DNA from: Acanthosepion pharaonis
Lineage: Eukaryota; Mollusca; Cephalopoda; Sepiida; Sepiidae
Length of the DNA: 64,000 nt
Direction of reading: 5' to 3'
Assembly (NCBI GenBank): GCA_903632075.3
Contig: CAHIKZ030005437.1
Location: 1,788,501-1,852,500, forward strand
The notes beneath the pieces are model-generated. The model was not told the DNA's origin and searched no databases. It saw only the letters and a program-made list of their open reading frames with translations. A program made the translations under genes and the position numbers. Shown here in pieces: positions 11,195-23,077 of the stretch. How positions within the stretch are numbered: position 1 is the stretch's first letter; each line of letters opens with the position of its first letter.

Positions 11195-11950
11195 CAGGCT
11201 ACGATGGATAAATTGTTGTCTAAATTATGAAAAAATGGAAATAATCTCATATTAACATATATTTACCAAAATTACACAAAAATATCTTGAAATACTAAAG
11301 AGTAAATTTATTCAATAAAATCACCATTGGCTTCAACCATTGCCTCCAAACAACTTTATAACTCTGCAACTCTTTTGGACATTTCCTTTTTTAAGTTGGT
11401 GAATATTGCCATAATCCTTGCTATGGGTTCATCTTTGGTGTTACAAGGATTTTTTTGGTCTTGCTCAACTGTGCCACACACATAATAATCCACTCTGGAG
11501 AGTTAAGTGGCCAGATGTAAGGGCTGATGTGGTCACAGGAATTGTTTGACAGCCATGACTGAGTTCTCCTGCTTGTGTGGCATATTACAGAGTTCTCTTA
11601 CCAGACATAGGATCTTCCAGCAGGCACCCTCTTGACTCAGGGCAGCACTATCTCTTCAGGGCAACTCACCAACAAATTTGTGAGTTATTTTCTTATCAGA
11701 ATGATCAGATGAGTTTTCTGAGTTGCTGTACCTTTTTAAACACCATTAGACTCATCCAACACCTTCCAAATCCTCAGCACAGTCCTCAAATTGAAACCTA
11801 AATACTCTGAAATGTTTGTATGGAGCTTCTGGCATGAATGCCAAGCAGTACAGCATGCTGTTTCCAAATTTCTGGCGGAGTGAATTGCATCATAGTGCTC
11901 TTTTTCTCAGATGGTGCCCAAGTGACCCTACTATATTGTGCAGTTGACAA
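11195..11950 (-). mobile_element. Tc1/mariner-superfamily fragment, family shared with 48236-48960
   Basis: Begins with CAGGCTACGATGGATAAA directly after a TA dinucleotide. The copy at 48236 begins CAGGGTGCGATGGATAAATA, also after TA, so this is a terminal repeat at a TA target. Homology to the 48-kb copy continues for at least 700 bases. The minus strand holds broken transposase frames. The far end is lost; the Penelope insertion lies just beyond at 11970. Confidence 0.7.
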
Positions 11951-11956
11951 AATCAA

Positions 11957-11969
11957 AAACAAACAATGC
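11957..11969. repeat. 13-bp target site duplication of Penelope insertion (left)
   Basis: AAACAAACAATGC, repeated exactly at 12438-12450. Confidence 0.85.
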
Positions 11970-12437
11970 CTGTCTATATTTCTGAGATGAGGTATTATGT
12001 ACATTATTTACATTATTCGGACTATTGTCCTCATCTTTTTTGCCATATCTATCACAACGTTTCGGCCGTTGTGCGCTCCAGCCCTCTTCAGGCGGTTTGA
12101 ATGTTGAACTGAACCCTTTATTTCGCTGGGGTAGGTTTATAATACCCAGAAATTCATACCCATATGTCCTCAAGGACACATGGCACAGTGGATAAAGGCG
12201 TTGGTTAGATCCAGTGACAGGACCCAAAGAGTGTGAATTCAATACCCGGTTAAGGCAGTGGAGAACTTTCAGAGGGAAATTAACAGGAGATAACTGACAT
12301 CCATCAAACATGGTACGTGGAACTAGAGCAGTCTACCCCAGTGAGCGAAATAAAGGGTTCAGTTCGACATTCCAACCACCTGAAGAAGGCCGGATAGAAT
12401 ATGACGAAAAAGATGAGGACAATAGTCCGAATAATGT
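11970..12437 (+). mobile_element. Short Penelope-like insertion (inverted pLTR plus 3' end)
   Basis: A 468-bp insertion bounded by a perfect 13-bp duplication. The left part (about 11970-12105) is an inverted terminal repeat unit of the Penelope family seen at 31523-35392. The right part (about 12106-12437) is the direct 3' region and ends with the same unit (GATGAGGACAATAGTCCG at 12411-12428). No protein-coding part is kept. It includes a tRNA-like A/B-box segment at 12181-12246. The head-to-head inverted layout matches the larger composite and Penelope elements in general. Confidence 0.8.
12181..12246 (+). promoter_or_regulatory. tRNA-like pol III A/B-box module in Penelope 3' region
   Basis: TGGCACAGTGG at 12181-12191 fits the A-box consensus TRGYNNARNNG. 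ATTCAATAC at 12238-12246 is one base off the B-box core GWTCRANNC, which is intact in the copies at 31741 (-) and near 35189 (+). Box order and spacing are tRNA/SINE-like. Function is inferred only. Confidence 0.5.
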
Positions 12438-12450
12438 AAACAAACAATGC
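12438..12450. repeat. 13-bp target site duplication of Penelope insertion (right)
   Basis: AAACAAACAATGC, identical to 11957-11969. Confidence 0.85.
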
Positions 12451-12950
12451 ATATGCTTGAAATTGAAAATATAAGAATATAAAAATGGCATCTGGTGTAT
12501 ATATGTATGTGTGTGTGATGTGTTTGTGTGTCCCATGCAGAGAAATTATAGCATGTATGCAATATGTCAAGCAGAGTTTTAGGAGAATGAAAAGATATGT
12601 CCTTACATATAATATGGAGATTTTTCAGTGCTTCTGGAAAAGCCATGTTTAGTATCCTGGATTCATCTACTATGTCTCAAGTGAGGACATATTCCACTAA
12701 GGGAAAATTGAGGACTGTAAGCCGGAGTTTCTTTCTATTTCTGAAGAAGATATATTCCCAAAGCAGGTGTGAACCAGTCAGAAATACCTTCAGGTTGGGT
12801 AACTCATTTTCCATTTTATTAAAATTCTAAAAACAACTTTTTAAAATAATAAAATTGCCAAGGAGTATACAGTAATAACAACATCAAGAGAGAAACCATC
12901 TTTTTGACACATCATCTTTTTTGCAAGTATATATTGTAGAATCTGATTTC
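12451..12950. other. Intergenic, no recognised feature
   Basis: Short AT-rich frames only; no motif recognised. Confidence 0.4.
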
Positions 12951-12954
12951 TACA

Positions 12955-13960
12955 TTTCAGTGGATCACACCTAATTTCCATAATGCAGTTATTTAACAAC
13001 GTCCTGATTGGACAATAAATATTAAAAGTGTATTTTGTGTATCTTTATGTGCAAGTTCTAAAATCTTGTGCAAGCTAAACACATTCTAGACTCCAGCTAA
13101 AAGTACAACAATAAACCTTTCTGATTGGTTAATAAATACCAAGGTTATATTTACACCTACGCGCAAGTGTTCAAACCAGAGAAATGCCAAAATTAAGAGA
13201 ACACATGCTCGAGCCTATCACGTGATTAACAAGTAAATAAATATGGTACACCAGCACATCTTGCCAGTGAGCATTGTGATAGCAATGCAATTGCCTACTA
13301 AAAACTATGTCACACATTCTGAGGCTAAAAGTTACCTATTAACATAATCTCAGCTTCTAGAACATTCACTCACTCATTTCATTCACACAGCAGCCTTTCA
13401 TTCATTCCTGCAAGTGAATTAACATCTAATTAATCAACTTCGCCAGTGAGAACCAAGTTGCCAAATGAATCTTTGTCGTTCAACTATTTGAAGTTTTAAA
13501 GTTACTTTGATAACATAAAAACAAACTTTCAGAATTCACTCACATCACACTGGATTCCATTTATACACAGCAAAGTTCTCAACCAAAGAACATTATTATT
13601 ACATAACAAAAATTTTCAATTACAGAATATTATTTCATCCAGAATTTATTTACTTCTTGACAACAAAGAACAGTCAAAAAAAGACAACTCTAGAACAACT
13701 AAGTTTTTTCCTAAATTACATTGGAAATTTATATTTCACATACTCTGTTTAATTGTCTCATAAATAGAATTATTCTTTCACTAACTCTGTGAAACTTACG
13801 TCACCACAATTACAACAAATATTTCTTCAAGTAAACTCACATACCATAACTTTAAACACCAAAATAAGAGTTTATACACATAATTAAAATAACAAACATC
13901 ATCAAGATTTCACTCACAAATCTTTACTCATTTCAGCATAAATGCATTGTATCTTTTATG
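12955..13960 (+). mobile_element. LTR-like promoter module (possible solo LTR)
   Basis: Contains CTGATTGG CCAAT-type boxes at about 13007 and 13118, a segment with CTCGAGCC...ATCACGTGATTAACAAG (13208-13232) and a TATA-like AAATAAATATGG. The same succession (CTGATTGGT, TATAAATA, CGAGCCTCCCACGTGATCAAG) occurs on the minus strand at 63400-63280, which suggests two members of one LTR family. Ends were not found. Confidence 0.4.
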
Positions 13961-14500
13961 CTATAGAAATCAAAATATTGTTTATTCGAAAATTGTTTTT
14001 AGTATTATTTCTTGTGTTGTTTATTGTTTCTTGGCACATTTGTTGAAAGTAAAAATAACAGGGATTGAATTGAGGCCGTTTGATATGTTAAACTTTGCCT
14101 TTTTTTCTTTATATAGTAGTGAACTTAAAGGCAGGAAATTTCTTTTTTTTTCTCTGATATGTATTATAAACACATGATTTATAACATAATGCATAACTGT
14201 TTTTTAAAAAAATCAATTTTAAGTTTTAAGTGTGTTAATTGAAAAGTATTAAAATTTAAGTAACTTAATTCTTATAAATGTTAGATCAAACTTTAAAACA
14301 TACTAATTTGATAAAAAAGTTTTAAATAATTTGTAAGTATTATCTTTTTAATTGTAAGTTAAAAGCTGACTAAATTCTATTTTTTAAGTTGATTTCCTCT
14401 TGGAATATTGTGTTTCATTAATAATAATGTTTAATTAAGAAAATAAGTAATGTTTATTTTAAATAAAAGTTTTTTGTTTTGTCTTTTTTAAATTTGTCAA
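13961..14500. other. AT-rich intergenic stretch
   Basis: Very T- and A-rich; no gene or repeat recognised. Confidence 0.5.
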
Positions 14501-14632
14501 CTTACTGGTGAATTTGCAGTTTAGCACCCGTGCTCAGTTTGCATTAAAAATTTCTAGAATACTTACATCTATGTGTAATTGTACATGATTCATTCGAATC
14601 TGGCTTGATAAATTTGATAAAATCTAGTGTTT

Positions 14633-14960
14633 TGGAGTTATCGACAGTAAAATTTCAGAGTCATTTGTGTCGTTGGTAGCAGTCATTACTGGCGTTGTTT
14701 GCATACATTTGCTGCGAAAATCTAAACGTGGAAGAATGTAGTTAACGGGCTTTTTTTTTTTTTAACTGATCTTGCCTCAATTACTGCGCAGGAGAACTAT
14801 TTATGTACAAAATGCTCAATTGTGCGCTGTGTGTTTAATAATCACAAGTGAATATGACTCATAGCTATTCAACAGCAAATGTATGCAAACAACACAAGTA
14901 ATGGCTACCACGACACAAATGACTCTGAAATTTTACTGTTGATAACTTCAAAACGGTAGA
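14633..14960. repeat. Internal inverted repeat of the foldback element
   Basis: Arms 14633-14728 and 14866-14960 pair over about 90 bases, sharing GTAAAATTTCAGAGTCATTT and GTTTGCATACATTTGCTG. About 140 bases separate them. Confidence 0.85.
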
Positions 14961-15227
14961 TATTATCTGTAGTGGGCCATTATGTTGACTATGGCTTTCC
15001 TTCACAAAATCACATCAGCGGTCACCATTAATGTAGAAGACTGGGGGTGAAGATGTAAAGAAAACTTGTGTGTTTATATTTCCTGCTATAAGGAGGTCCG
15101 GCTACAATAGAATGTTGGACTTGGATTAAGTCCAACTGAAGATAAGGAAAGCAAACAAACAAGACCAATACATATAAACGAATATATGTATTAAACAAAA
15201 CATTTACAAAGTACATAGACAGTTAAC

Positions 15228-15252
15228 ATTGTGTGTGTGTGTGTGTGTGTGA
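15228..15252. repeat. (GT)n microsatellite
   Basis: About twelve GT units. Confidence 0.95.
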
Positions 15253-15617
15253 ACATTCGCAAGAGTTTGTACGTATGTGAATGTGTATGTGGGTATGGTA
15301 ACGTTCTTTAAGGTCAAGACGATAATTCTCTGGGACTACATGTTGCAAGAATAGAGACGAAAGAGAGAAATTTACCTCACCTCCACGCGAGGTGGAATTT
15401 GGTACGAGGCCTGAAGGAAAAAAGAGGAAGAAAAAAAAATCATTCTCCACATGCAGAGAATCTGATTGGTCGATACTGACCAATCAGTGCATGAGTTTTG
15501 GGGAGACTTCTGGGAGCCGATCCTCCCAAAAGTGCACAAAATCTACTATATGAAAATATAGCGATTTTAAAATTGTCGCTTCCTGTCCAATGAAGGAATG
15601 CTGTTGAATATTTGAAT

Positions 15618-15665
15618 TTGTGTGTGTGTGTGTGTGTGTGATGATGATGATCATCATCATCATCA
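15618..15665. repeat. (GT)n followed by (GAT)n(CAT)n palindrome
   Basis: GT repeat, then GATGATGATGATCATCATC, a self-complementary trinucleotide run. Confidence 0.95.
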
Positions 15666-16052
15666 CATATCAAATTTATCAAGCCAGATTCGAATGAAGC
15701 ATGTACAATTACACATAAATGTAAGTATTCTGGAAATTTTTAATGCTATCTGAGCGCGGGTGGTAAACTGCAAATTAACACCAAAAATAAGTATTTTTAA
15801 AGAACAAATATGTTAGTCAAAATAAAAAAAAATAACTAGTAGCAATATTTACAAAAATTATAAACGTTTATTTTGATGGTGATTTATACTGAAATATTAT
15901 GATCAGTGCCATTCTTCTCATGAGGTTTTTACTTTCCAAGTAATAATTTGTTTGCTGAATCTATTTGTTTATTTTAACTACCTTACATTTTTATTTATTC
16001 AAAGAAGGTCCTTGTGTTATGTTGGTCAATATACAGTTAACACCGGTTCAAT

Positions 16053-16133
16053 ATGGAAGCAGAAGATATTCACGTGAAGTTATGTTTGCAAGAAATTGTT
16101 AAACTAGATTTGGAAGTTCAGGCACTCATTCAA
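16053..16133 (+). CDS. SEC20 (BNIP1): SEC20 coding exon 1
   Basis: Starts at ATG 16053 (MEAEDIHVKLCLQEI) and ends in phase 0 at GTAGGC. 27 codons. An upstream in-frame ATG was not needed. Confidence 0.8.
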
Positions 16134-19100
16134 GTAGGCTTGTTCTATATTTTGAATGCATTTTAATTTACCTCTATTATTTTTAAAACATTTTATATTA
16201 TTTCTCACTTTTTTTTTGTTGCCAAAACAGTTTTTTTGTATAATGTTTCCTTTTGATGACGTTTTACTTTTTTACATGAAACGAATTGTCTTTTTGTCTT
16301 ATTCAATATCACATAAAAAGTTACTTAAACGAATAAAAAACAGTTTTACCACTTATTATTATTAACTTGGAAAAAGCGTATTTACTACTCTGACTCGTTT
16401 TAAGAACTAGTATTTTCATTTTCTTATATTTTTTTTTTTTCAAATTGACGAAAGCCGCCAGAATTAAGTGATTTATTACTTGTTTAATTTGTGTTTTTTC
16501 TGCTTTTGTTAGAATTTTTTTCGATGTAGTTCTCTTTCTGCTTTAAAAATAAATGTTTTAGCAATATGGCATCTTTATTCTTTATTTACACGGACTTTCT
16601 AATGAAATCAAATGACAAATTATTATTTCCTGATCTATAAACTTTTTCAGTGGTTCTTTTCTTTTAGTAGTTTATTGTTTATGGTGTAAGAAGCGTCCTG
16701 CATCAATTTCAAAATAGTTTTACGTTCGTCTGCTGACTTTTTTTTTTTAGATTTTTAAACGCATTTATTTCTTATTTATATTACTTTCATTTGGACTAAC
16801 GTTTCGGCTATTATTCTCCAGCATGTTTCATGTGTCTGTCGATCCGGCCGGCTAATCAGGTAATTTCGTACTGAACCCTTTCTACGTTGGTAGATATTGT
16901 TTTCGTTCAGCTCTTCAGTGATGTCTTGTTTCTTTTTTAGTACTGCTCAGTCATTGTTTAGTCTTGTTTCCACAGTCTGTATTCCCCGGGCCAGTAATTG
17001 AATTCGCAATTACTATGTCACTAAAAAAAAAAAATTCACGAACCAATGCTACTCTGGATGTTAACAAGATCGATAGAAAACTGAGGAAGACTGAACAGCA
17101 CATCGAGGTGAAGTCTGAATGTAAATAATGAGAATAACGATAACTTCTCATCCCAGAAATTCAGACAGTCATTTTTTTTGTAGTTGCTTTGAGTTTGCAG
17201 AAAGCTTACCCTGAAGAAAAGTGTAATGCACATTTTTTTTTTAAATTTTAGTTGTAAATTAGAATATTCAGTAAAAAAAAAAAACCAAAAAAAACTAATC
17301 ATTCAATAACTGTTTTTGTGTATGTGTGACAAACTGTCCAAGGATTAAAGAAAATTCTAATGTAAAAAAAGTCACTGAAGGAAGAGTGAAGTGAAGAAGA
17401 CTTAAATCATGAGACATTTTCTTCATAGCTTTTTTTTTTTTATTTCGGTCTTAAAACTTATTTGTTATTTTGTTCTGAAGTTATAAGTTTAAAAAGATAA
17501 TTTGTGATTTTTTTAAAGGGGTTTGAATTTTGATTGACTTTGTGAAATTATTTCTGAAAACTTTTATTACAGTATGAGTATCTTTTCATAAATAAATATT
17601 GAATAAATTATTGAAATCAGATAATTAGCAAATTTTTGGTAGAGTTTTAAAATCTGGGTGGGGATTTTGACATATGCCAAAAAACTTATCGATTATCATT
17701 TTTAGTTTTAAGCATGCAATAAAAAAAGGATATTTATTCAGTGTGAAACCAAAACAGAAATTGTTTACTTAAATGTGCAAAGAAGGGTGTGTAGAAGTTG
17801 TTAAAAATATTCTTTTGAGTGCCTAAAGAAATGGACAAAAATGTTCATAAAAAAGTGGACACTAACTGTAGTGTAGTAGGTGAAGTTATAAAAGTCCTTG
17901 ATAGAGAATAAAGTGTCTGTAAAAAAAAGTCATTGAAATTTGTACAGCAATTTGGAGGTTGATATGTTGTTATTATTGGGGTGAGTGATTTGTCTTGTAT
18001 CATGAAGGAAGGCTTGTTCTGCTTGTGTGTTCATTCCAAACAAACATGTTCAAAATTATCAGTTTTTAAGATTTGTGTGTTGTGGTTTTAAAATTTTCCC
18101 CATTTTTGATAATGTATATAATATTTATTTTTGTTAAAAAGTGCATGGAGGTACATAGAATGTTGAACTAACAGATCTTTGTGATCAAATATTGAAATTT
18201 AATATTTATGTAGTTGAATGTTACATTTTAGTATCTTTCAGTCTTTATGTTGGAATTTACCATATTTCAGTTTAATATCACCCTTTTATTTTTGAAATTG
18301 TTGAGTTATCTCTTTCTTTTTTTTCTGCTTAACCTTAGGCTGTATTAATATTTTTCTTAAGTTGAAACCATTATTCACTATGGATTTAAAACATTTCTTT
18401 TGAATTGCATCAAAAGAATAAAGTGGAAATTTAAATAAATTTGTAATGCTAGTCCAAGAAGATTGACCAGTCAGTTTAATTTGCATTTGTGTCTAAAATT
18501 TGTACTTGTATTTATTATTGATTTAAGTATGTATTTTGAAAATAAGAATAGTCTATATGTGCTATATCTCTTCAGGACATGGGTAATCATGGCTCTTCAC
18601 AACTTCCTATTCTTTGTAGTTCTAAGTAATGTTTATCCCCTTACTATTACTCCCAGCCCCTGTCCTGCCATCCACTTATACAAGCTTGTTAAGTAGGTTA
18701 CTAAAAGTTTCCTTCCATCTCTCTTGCTATTATTGTCTTGTGAGTGTCAAATTCTCTAAGCTCTCTTTCCTCATTATATGTCCAAGAATTTTCAACTGTC
18801 TCTTTCTGATTTGAATTACAATTGTCCTTTTTGTTCCCATTTTCTTTAAAAACTTTCTTATTGCTCAGATGTTCCAATCCATCTATGGTATTCTTAGCAT
18901 CCTTCTGTATAACTACATCTTTGTTGTCTCGAGGGAATTATCAAGCATTCACTGCAATATAGGAGTGATATTACACAGAAGTTCAGAATTCTTTTCTTTG
19001 TTTCTAACAAACATTTCCTATCTCTTAATACTTTGTTTAGCTTTCAGAAGGCTTCTTTCACTATTCTAATGTGCCTTTGGATTTCTGTCTCACATTTTTC

Positions 19101-22100
19101 GTTGTCTGTTTAAACACTTCAAGAGTTATATTTCTGTGATTGCTTGATTCTAATGTCTTCAATTCATAGCCCACATTTGTGCTGTCCCTCTTGCTAACAA
19201 TGCATGGGCATTTTGTCTTCTTACAGTCAATGGTTAGTCTTTTCTTGTTTTCCTTTACTACTTTGGCTAGAAATTTCTATAGCTGTTAGGAGTCTGCCAT
19301 CAACATGGTGTCATCTGTGTATCTTATGTTCTTAATATTGTGTCTGGCAGAACTTTTAGTTCACTTAGAATCATTTCATTGTATAGGTTAAATAAATCTA
19401 GTGGGAAGTGTTCTTGCCTTGCGCATCTATTTTTGTATATTTGCTCAATTCATTTTCTATCTGTAGGTTCAAGATCATTCTAATATATTTCCTAAATAAA
19501 TCGAGTTTTCCTAGAAGTTTAAATAAATCTTTATGTAGTACCTTATCAAATAATTTTGTGCAGACTATAAAACATAGATATAGGTCTGCTATAATTACAA
19601 CTTATTTTTCCTGACAATTTTGAACATGCTAATAGGTTTCTGACAGTTAATTCTGTGAGTTTGCTCAGGTGTATTGTCTGTAAGTAAAAATGAAACTGTT
19701 CAAAAAAAAAAAAAGTTTGAATGTTAACGAGTCTTCTGAAAGTTGTAGATAATATTGCATACCAAACAATGTTAATGATATATAAAAATCTTTGCAAAGA
19801 TCTAATTGATAGATATTACATTTTCTTTTCAGTATATATCTAATTTTATTTAATGTTTATGGGACTTGAAAAGAAAGAAATTGTAACAAATATGATAATG
19901 ATTTCCAAGTAAAACAAGTTGAAACATTTTTCTTCCTATTACCGCCCTTTATTTCTGAAATAAAAACAAAAGGGCTTTAAATTTACTGTCTTCTTTTCTT
20001 TTTATTTCAGGATATTCGAGAATGTGGAAATCAAAGTTTGTCTGATGATGCCTCAAACAAAGTTGTAAGCTTATTGTGTAAACAATTTATCTGTTTGTTA
20101 TTTCTTCATCTTGAAACTGATATTCACAATCTTTCATTCAGTAATTGAAATTGTTCTGTTAATTTGTTGGTGCATGTTAAGTTCAGTAAAAAAAGCAAGA
20201 AGCCAAAAAATTAAAAAAACCAAAACAAGTACAAGGGTATATTAATAAGTCTTTAGCCTGGACACAGTTATTATATGAATTTTTATCTGAAATTTTCACT
20301 GTATAATGTTCAATCCAAATAATTAACCCTTAAATGGTGGGAATCATCAATTGATGATATAGACCTTTTCCAGTGATACAGTTATCATTCATTCATGATT
20401 CAAGTCTAAATGAATAATTGGCAACACTAGGATTCATGATGTTACATTATTTCCTGGAGTATTTGCCTGCAAATAAAACTGGAAGAACAAGCCAAACACT
20501 GATATGTCTGCATACATATTTTCCAAAAGAGAACAGAGGAGAAATATGGTGACAACTTGGTGCAAAGAATGTACAACTTTCTTGTGCATGGAATTATTCA
20601 AGGAGTATTAAATGAAAATAAACATAAGACTATCTTTTAAAAAATGAAATTTCTTGTTTTTACCCATTTAGTATGCTACATTTTCCTGCCACTTAAGGGT
20701 TATATATACATTGACAAGGAAGGAGATTATATTGAAAAATAAATATTTGTTGTATAAGATAAATGTTTTTTTTTTTTTTACTTCATTTAGCTATAAAACT
20801 ATTGCTGGACCTAAGTATACCATAGTAAAATTACAAGCCTGATAACTTTCTATTAGAATATTGCTTTATAGCAGATTAAAGAAAAGTCCATTAATACAGA
20901 TTATATGTAACACTTGTAGAGTCAAGTAGCAACCATGTTTATAAACAAAAACTTACTGTCAAGTTCATTGATAATTATTTAAGAAACTATTATATAAAAC
21001 AGTGTTTTTTTTTTTCTCTTGCACCTTTAAAATATTTAAAGGTCCTTTTGATTCTAAATAAAATCTCAAACAGTCCATATCTGTTACGCTAAGCTGTGTG
21101 AGTGAGTTGAAGAATATTACTATGAATAAAATATAAAATGAAGTTAAAATCTTTGGTTAACACTTCCACTGCTTTGGACATATTTATAACTTTCTGAAAG
21201 TTACATTGCCTGTTGTTGACATGTATGTAATATAAGGTACCTCCACTTTTTTGCTAAAAAAAGAGCATAGTATGTTGAAAAAAGCCCCAACATGATGAAA
21301 ACAAATTTTTATTGTCAAGATGTTTGTTATTATGAGACGCCAAAGTATTTTTTTAATTATTTTATTAAATATTTTTAATCCTTAATAGCATATTCAAAAT
21401 TTTGGTTAAAATTCTTTTCTTGTATTAGCGGTGGGCTAAAGATTACTATGGAAAATTTAGCATATTCTTTGTGGCAAAAAAAAACAAAAAACCACATTGT
21501 TTGGAAATTCTTGCAAAAATTAAATAATTGTCAGATTTTAATGAAATTTTTCAGGACTTATTCACAAATGAATGAAATTATTTTTTTAAATAAATTTTTT
21601 AGAAAATCTTGATAAAAAAAATTTTTTTTTTTTACATCTGTTACCTCCACTTAATTTAATTATATGAAATTTTGAGAAATTAAATTTTGATTTGCTTATT
21701 TTTTTATATTAGTTAAAAGCTGGACTCCTTGGTGAATGTCGATCATCAATTTTCTTTTTCAAACAGTTACTCACTGAAAATCTGTTCCAAATTGTAAAAT
21801 AAAAAATGCAATAAAACTATGACATTATTAGAAAAGCTTTTAATTGCTTTTATAAATAAAATATATTAAGGTCATTAATATTGTCATAAGAAAAAAATGT
21901 TTCCCTGAATAATGAATTTTTACTAGAATTGTTTTCATTTTTTTTTTCATTATTATAATTTATAAAGTTTTAAATTTTAAAAAATTCTTTATTAATTTCT
22001 ACATTTTAGATGATATTATTAAGTGAAAACTTTATTTACTAATCATAAATGGAAAGACTTAATACAAATCATCATACACCAAGATTTTTAAATTTTTATT

Positions 22101-22533
22101 TTAGTGTATAAACATGCCCATTTTTATAAGTACAGGTGACCATGCACAGTATTATCAGAAAATATGAGCTATGACTATAGTAAATTTAAAGTCAACCTTC
22201 CTAAAATTAGATTACAGAGAATATTTTCCAAAATTTTTAAGATAACTGTGTACTTAAAATTTATATAAAAAAGTGCTCATGTTATTTTCTTAAATTATGT
22301 TTTACAGATAAAGTATCAATAGAGAAACATTAAACCTGTGATCAGGCTCTCAACACATCAAAACAACTACTGTTGGGCTAAAAAAAATGTGTTTCTGTAA
22401 TACTTTAAATTTAAAGTAAATAATTGTTTTAAATCAGTTTTGTAATGCCCATTTGTAGGAGTGACTTTGTAAATCACAGATACAACAATAGTAATACCTT
22501 TGAACAATACTCGGTCAGATGCTGTTAATTCCC

Positions 22534-22566
<33 letters not shown>

Positions 22567-23033
22567 CACACATATATTTTTACTTTACCTGTCACATGAT
22601 CTACTTATTTCAAGATGAGGTCGACTGCGCTTGCTCTCTGGCAGTCCATATTCAAACCCAAGTGTCAGCAGTGACACTTTATTCCTATATGACAATCAAA
22701 TTAATTATATTTTAAACCAGCTAATATTCCTCATATAAAGTTTCAGAAAAGTACATTTTGTTTTTGGAAGATTTTTTTTAATATAGAAAATTACATTGTG
22801 ATGAAAGATGACTTAAAAAAAAAAAAAAAGATGCTAATCAGCTATTTTAGCAAAAAACAAACTCCTTCCTCTCCATTTGAATTAGTTTTTGAAACACAGC
22901 AAAGTAATTTGCTTATTGGAAATATTGAATTTAACCTACTAGCTTGAAATTAAAACTAAAATAAAAGCTTCAAGGAAGATTTTTAATTTTTTAAAATTCA
23001 CTTTAAACCTTAAGTATTGTTTTTTTGTGGAGG

Positions 23034-23077
<44 letters not shown>

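Larger units (their letters stand above)
14505..15784. mobile_element. Foldback element with ~115-bp terminal inverted repeats
   Basis: The left arm (about 14506-14622) and right arm (about 15667-15784) are inverted copies, roughly 90% identical, sharing AATTTGCAGTTTA, CATTAAAAATTTC, AGAATACTTACAT and TTCGAATCTGGCTTGATAAA. A second inverted pair lies inside the left half (14633-14728 and 14866-14960). The centre (15000-15660) holds (GT)n runs, a CCAAT palindrome and no protein domain. This looks like a non-autonomous DNA transposon. Superfamily and target duplication are undetermined. Confidence 0.75.

Noticed and set aside
12304..12646. Three overlapping minus-strand frames
   Set aside because: They cross the Penelope boundary and a GT/TA tract; no conserved motif.
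15040..15480. CCAAT palindrome and leader-like sequence as a gene promoter
   Set aside because: It is inside the foldback element and no exon follows it.
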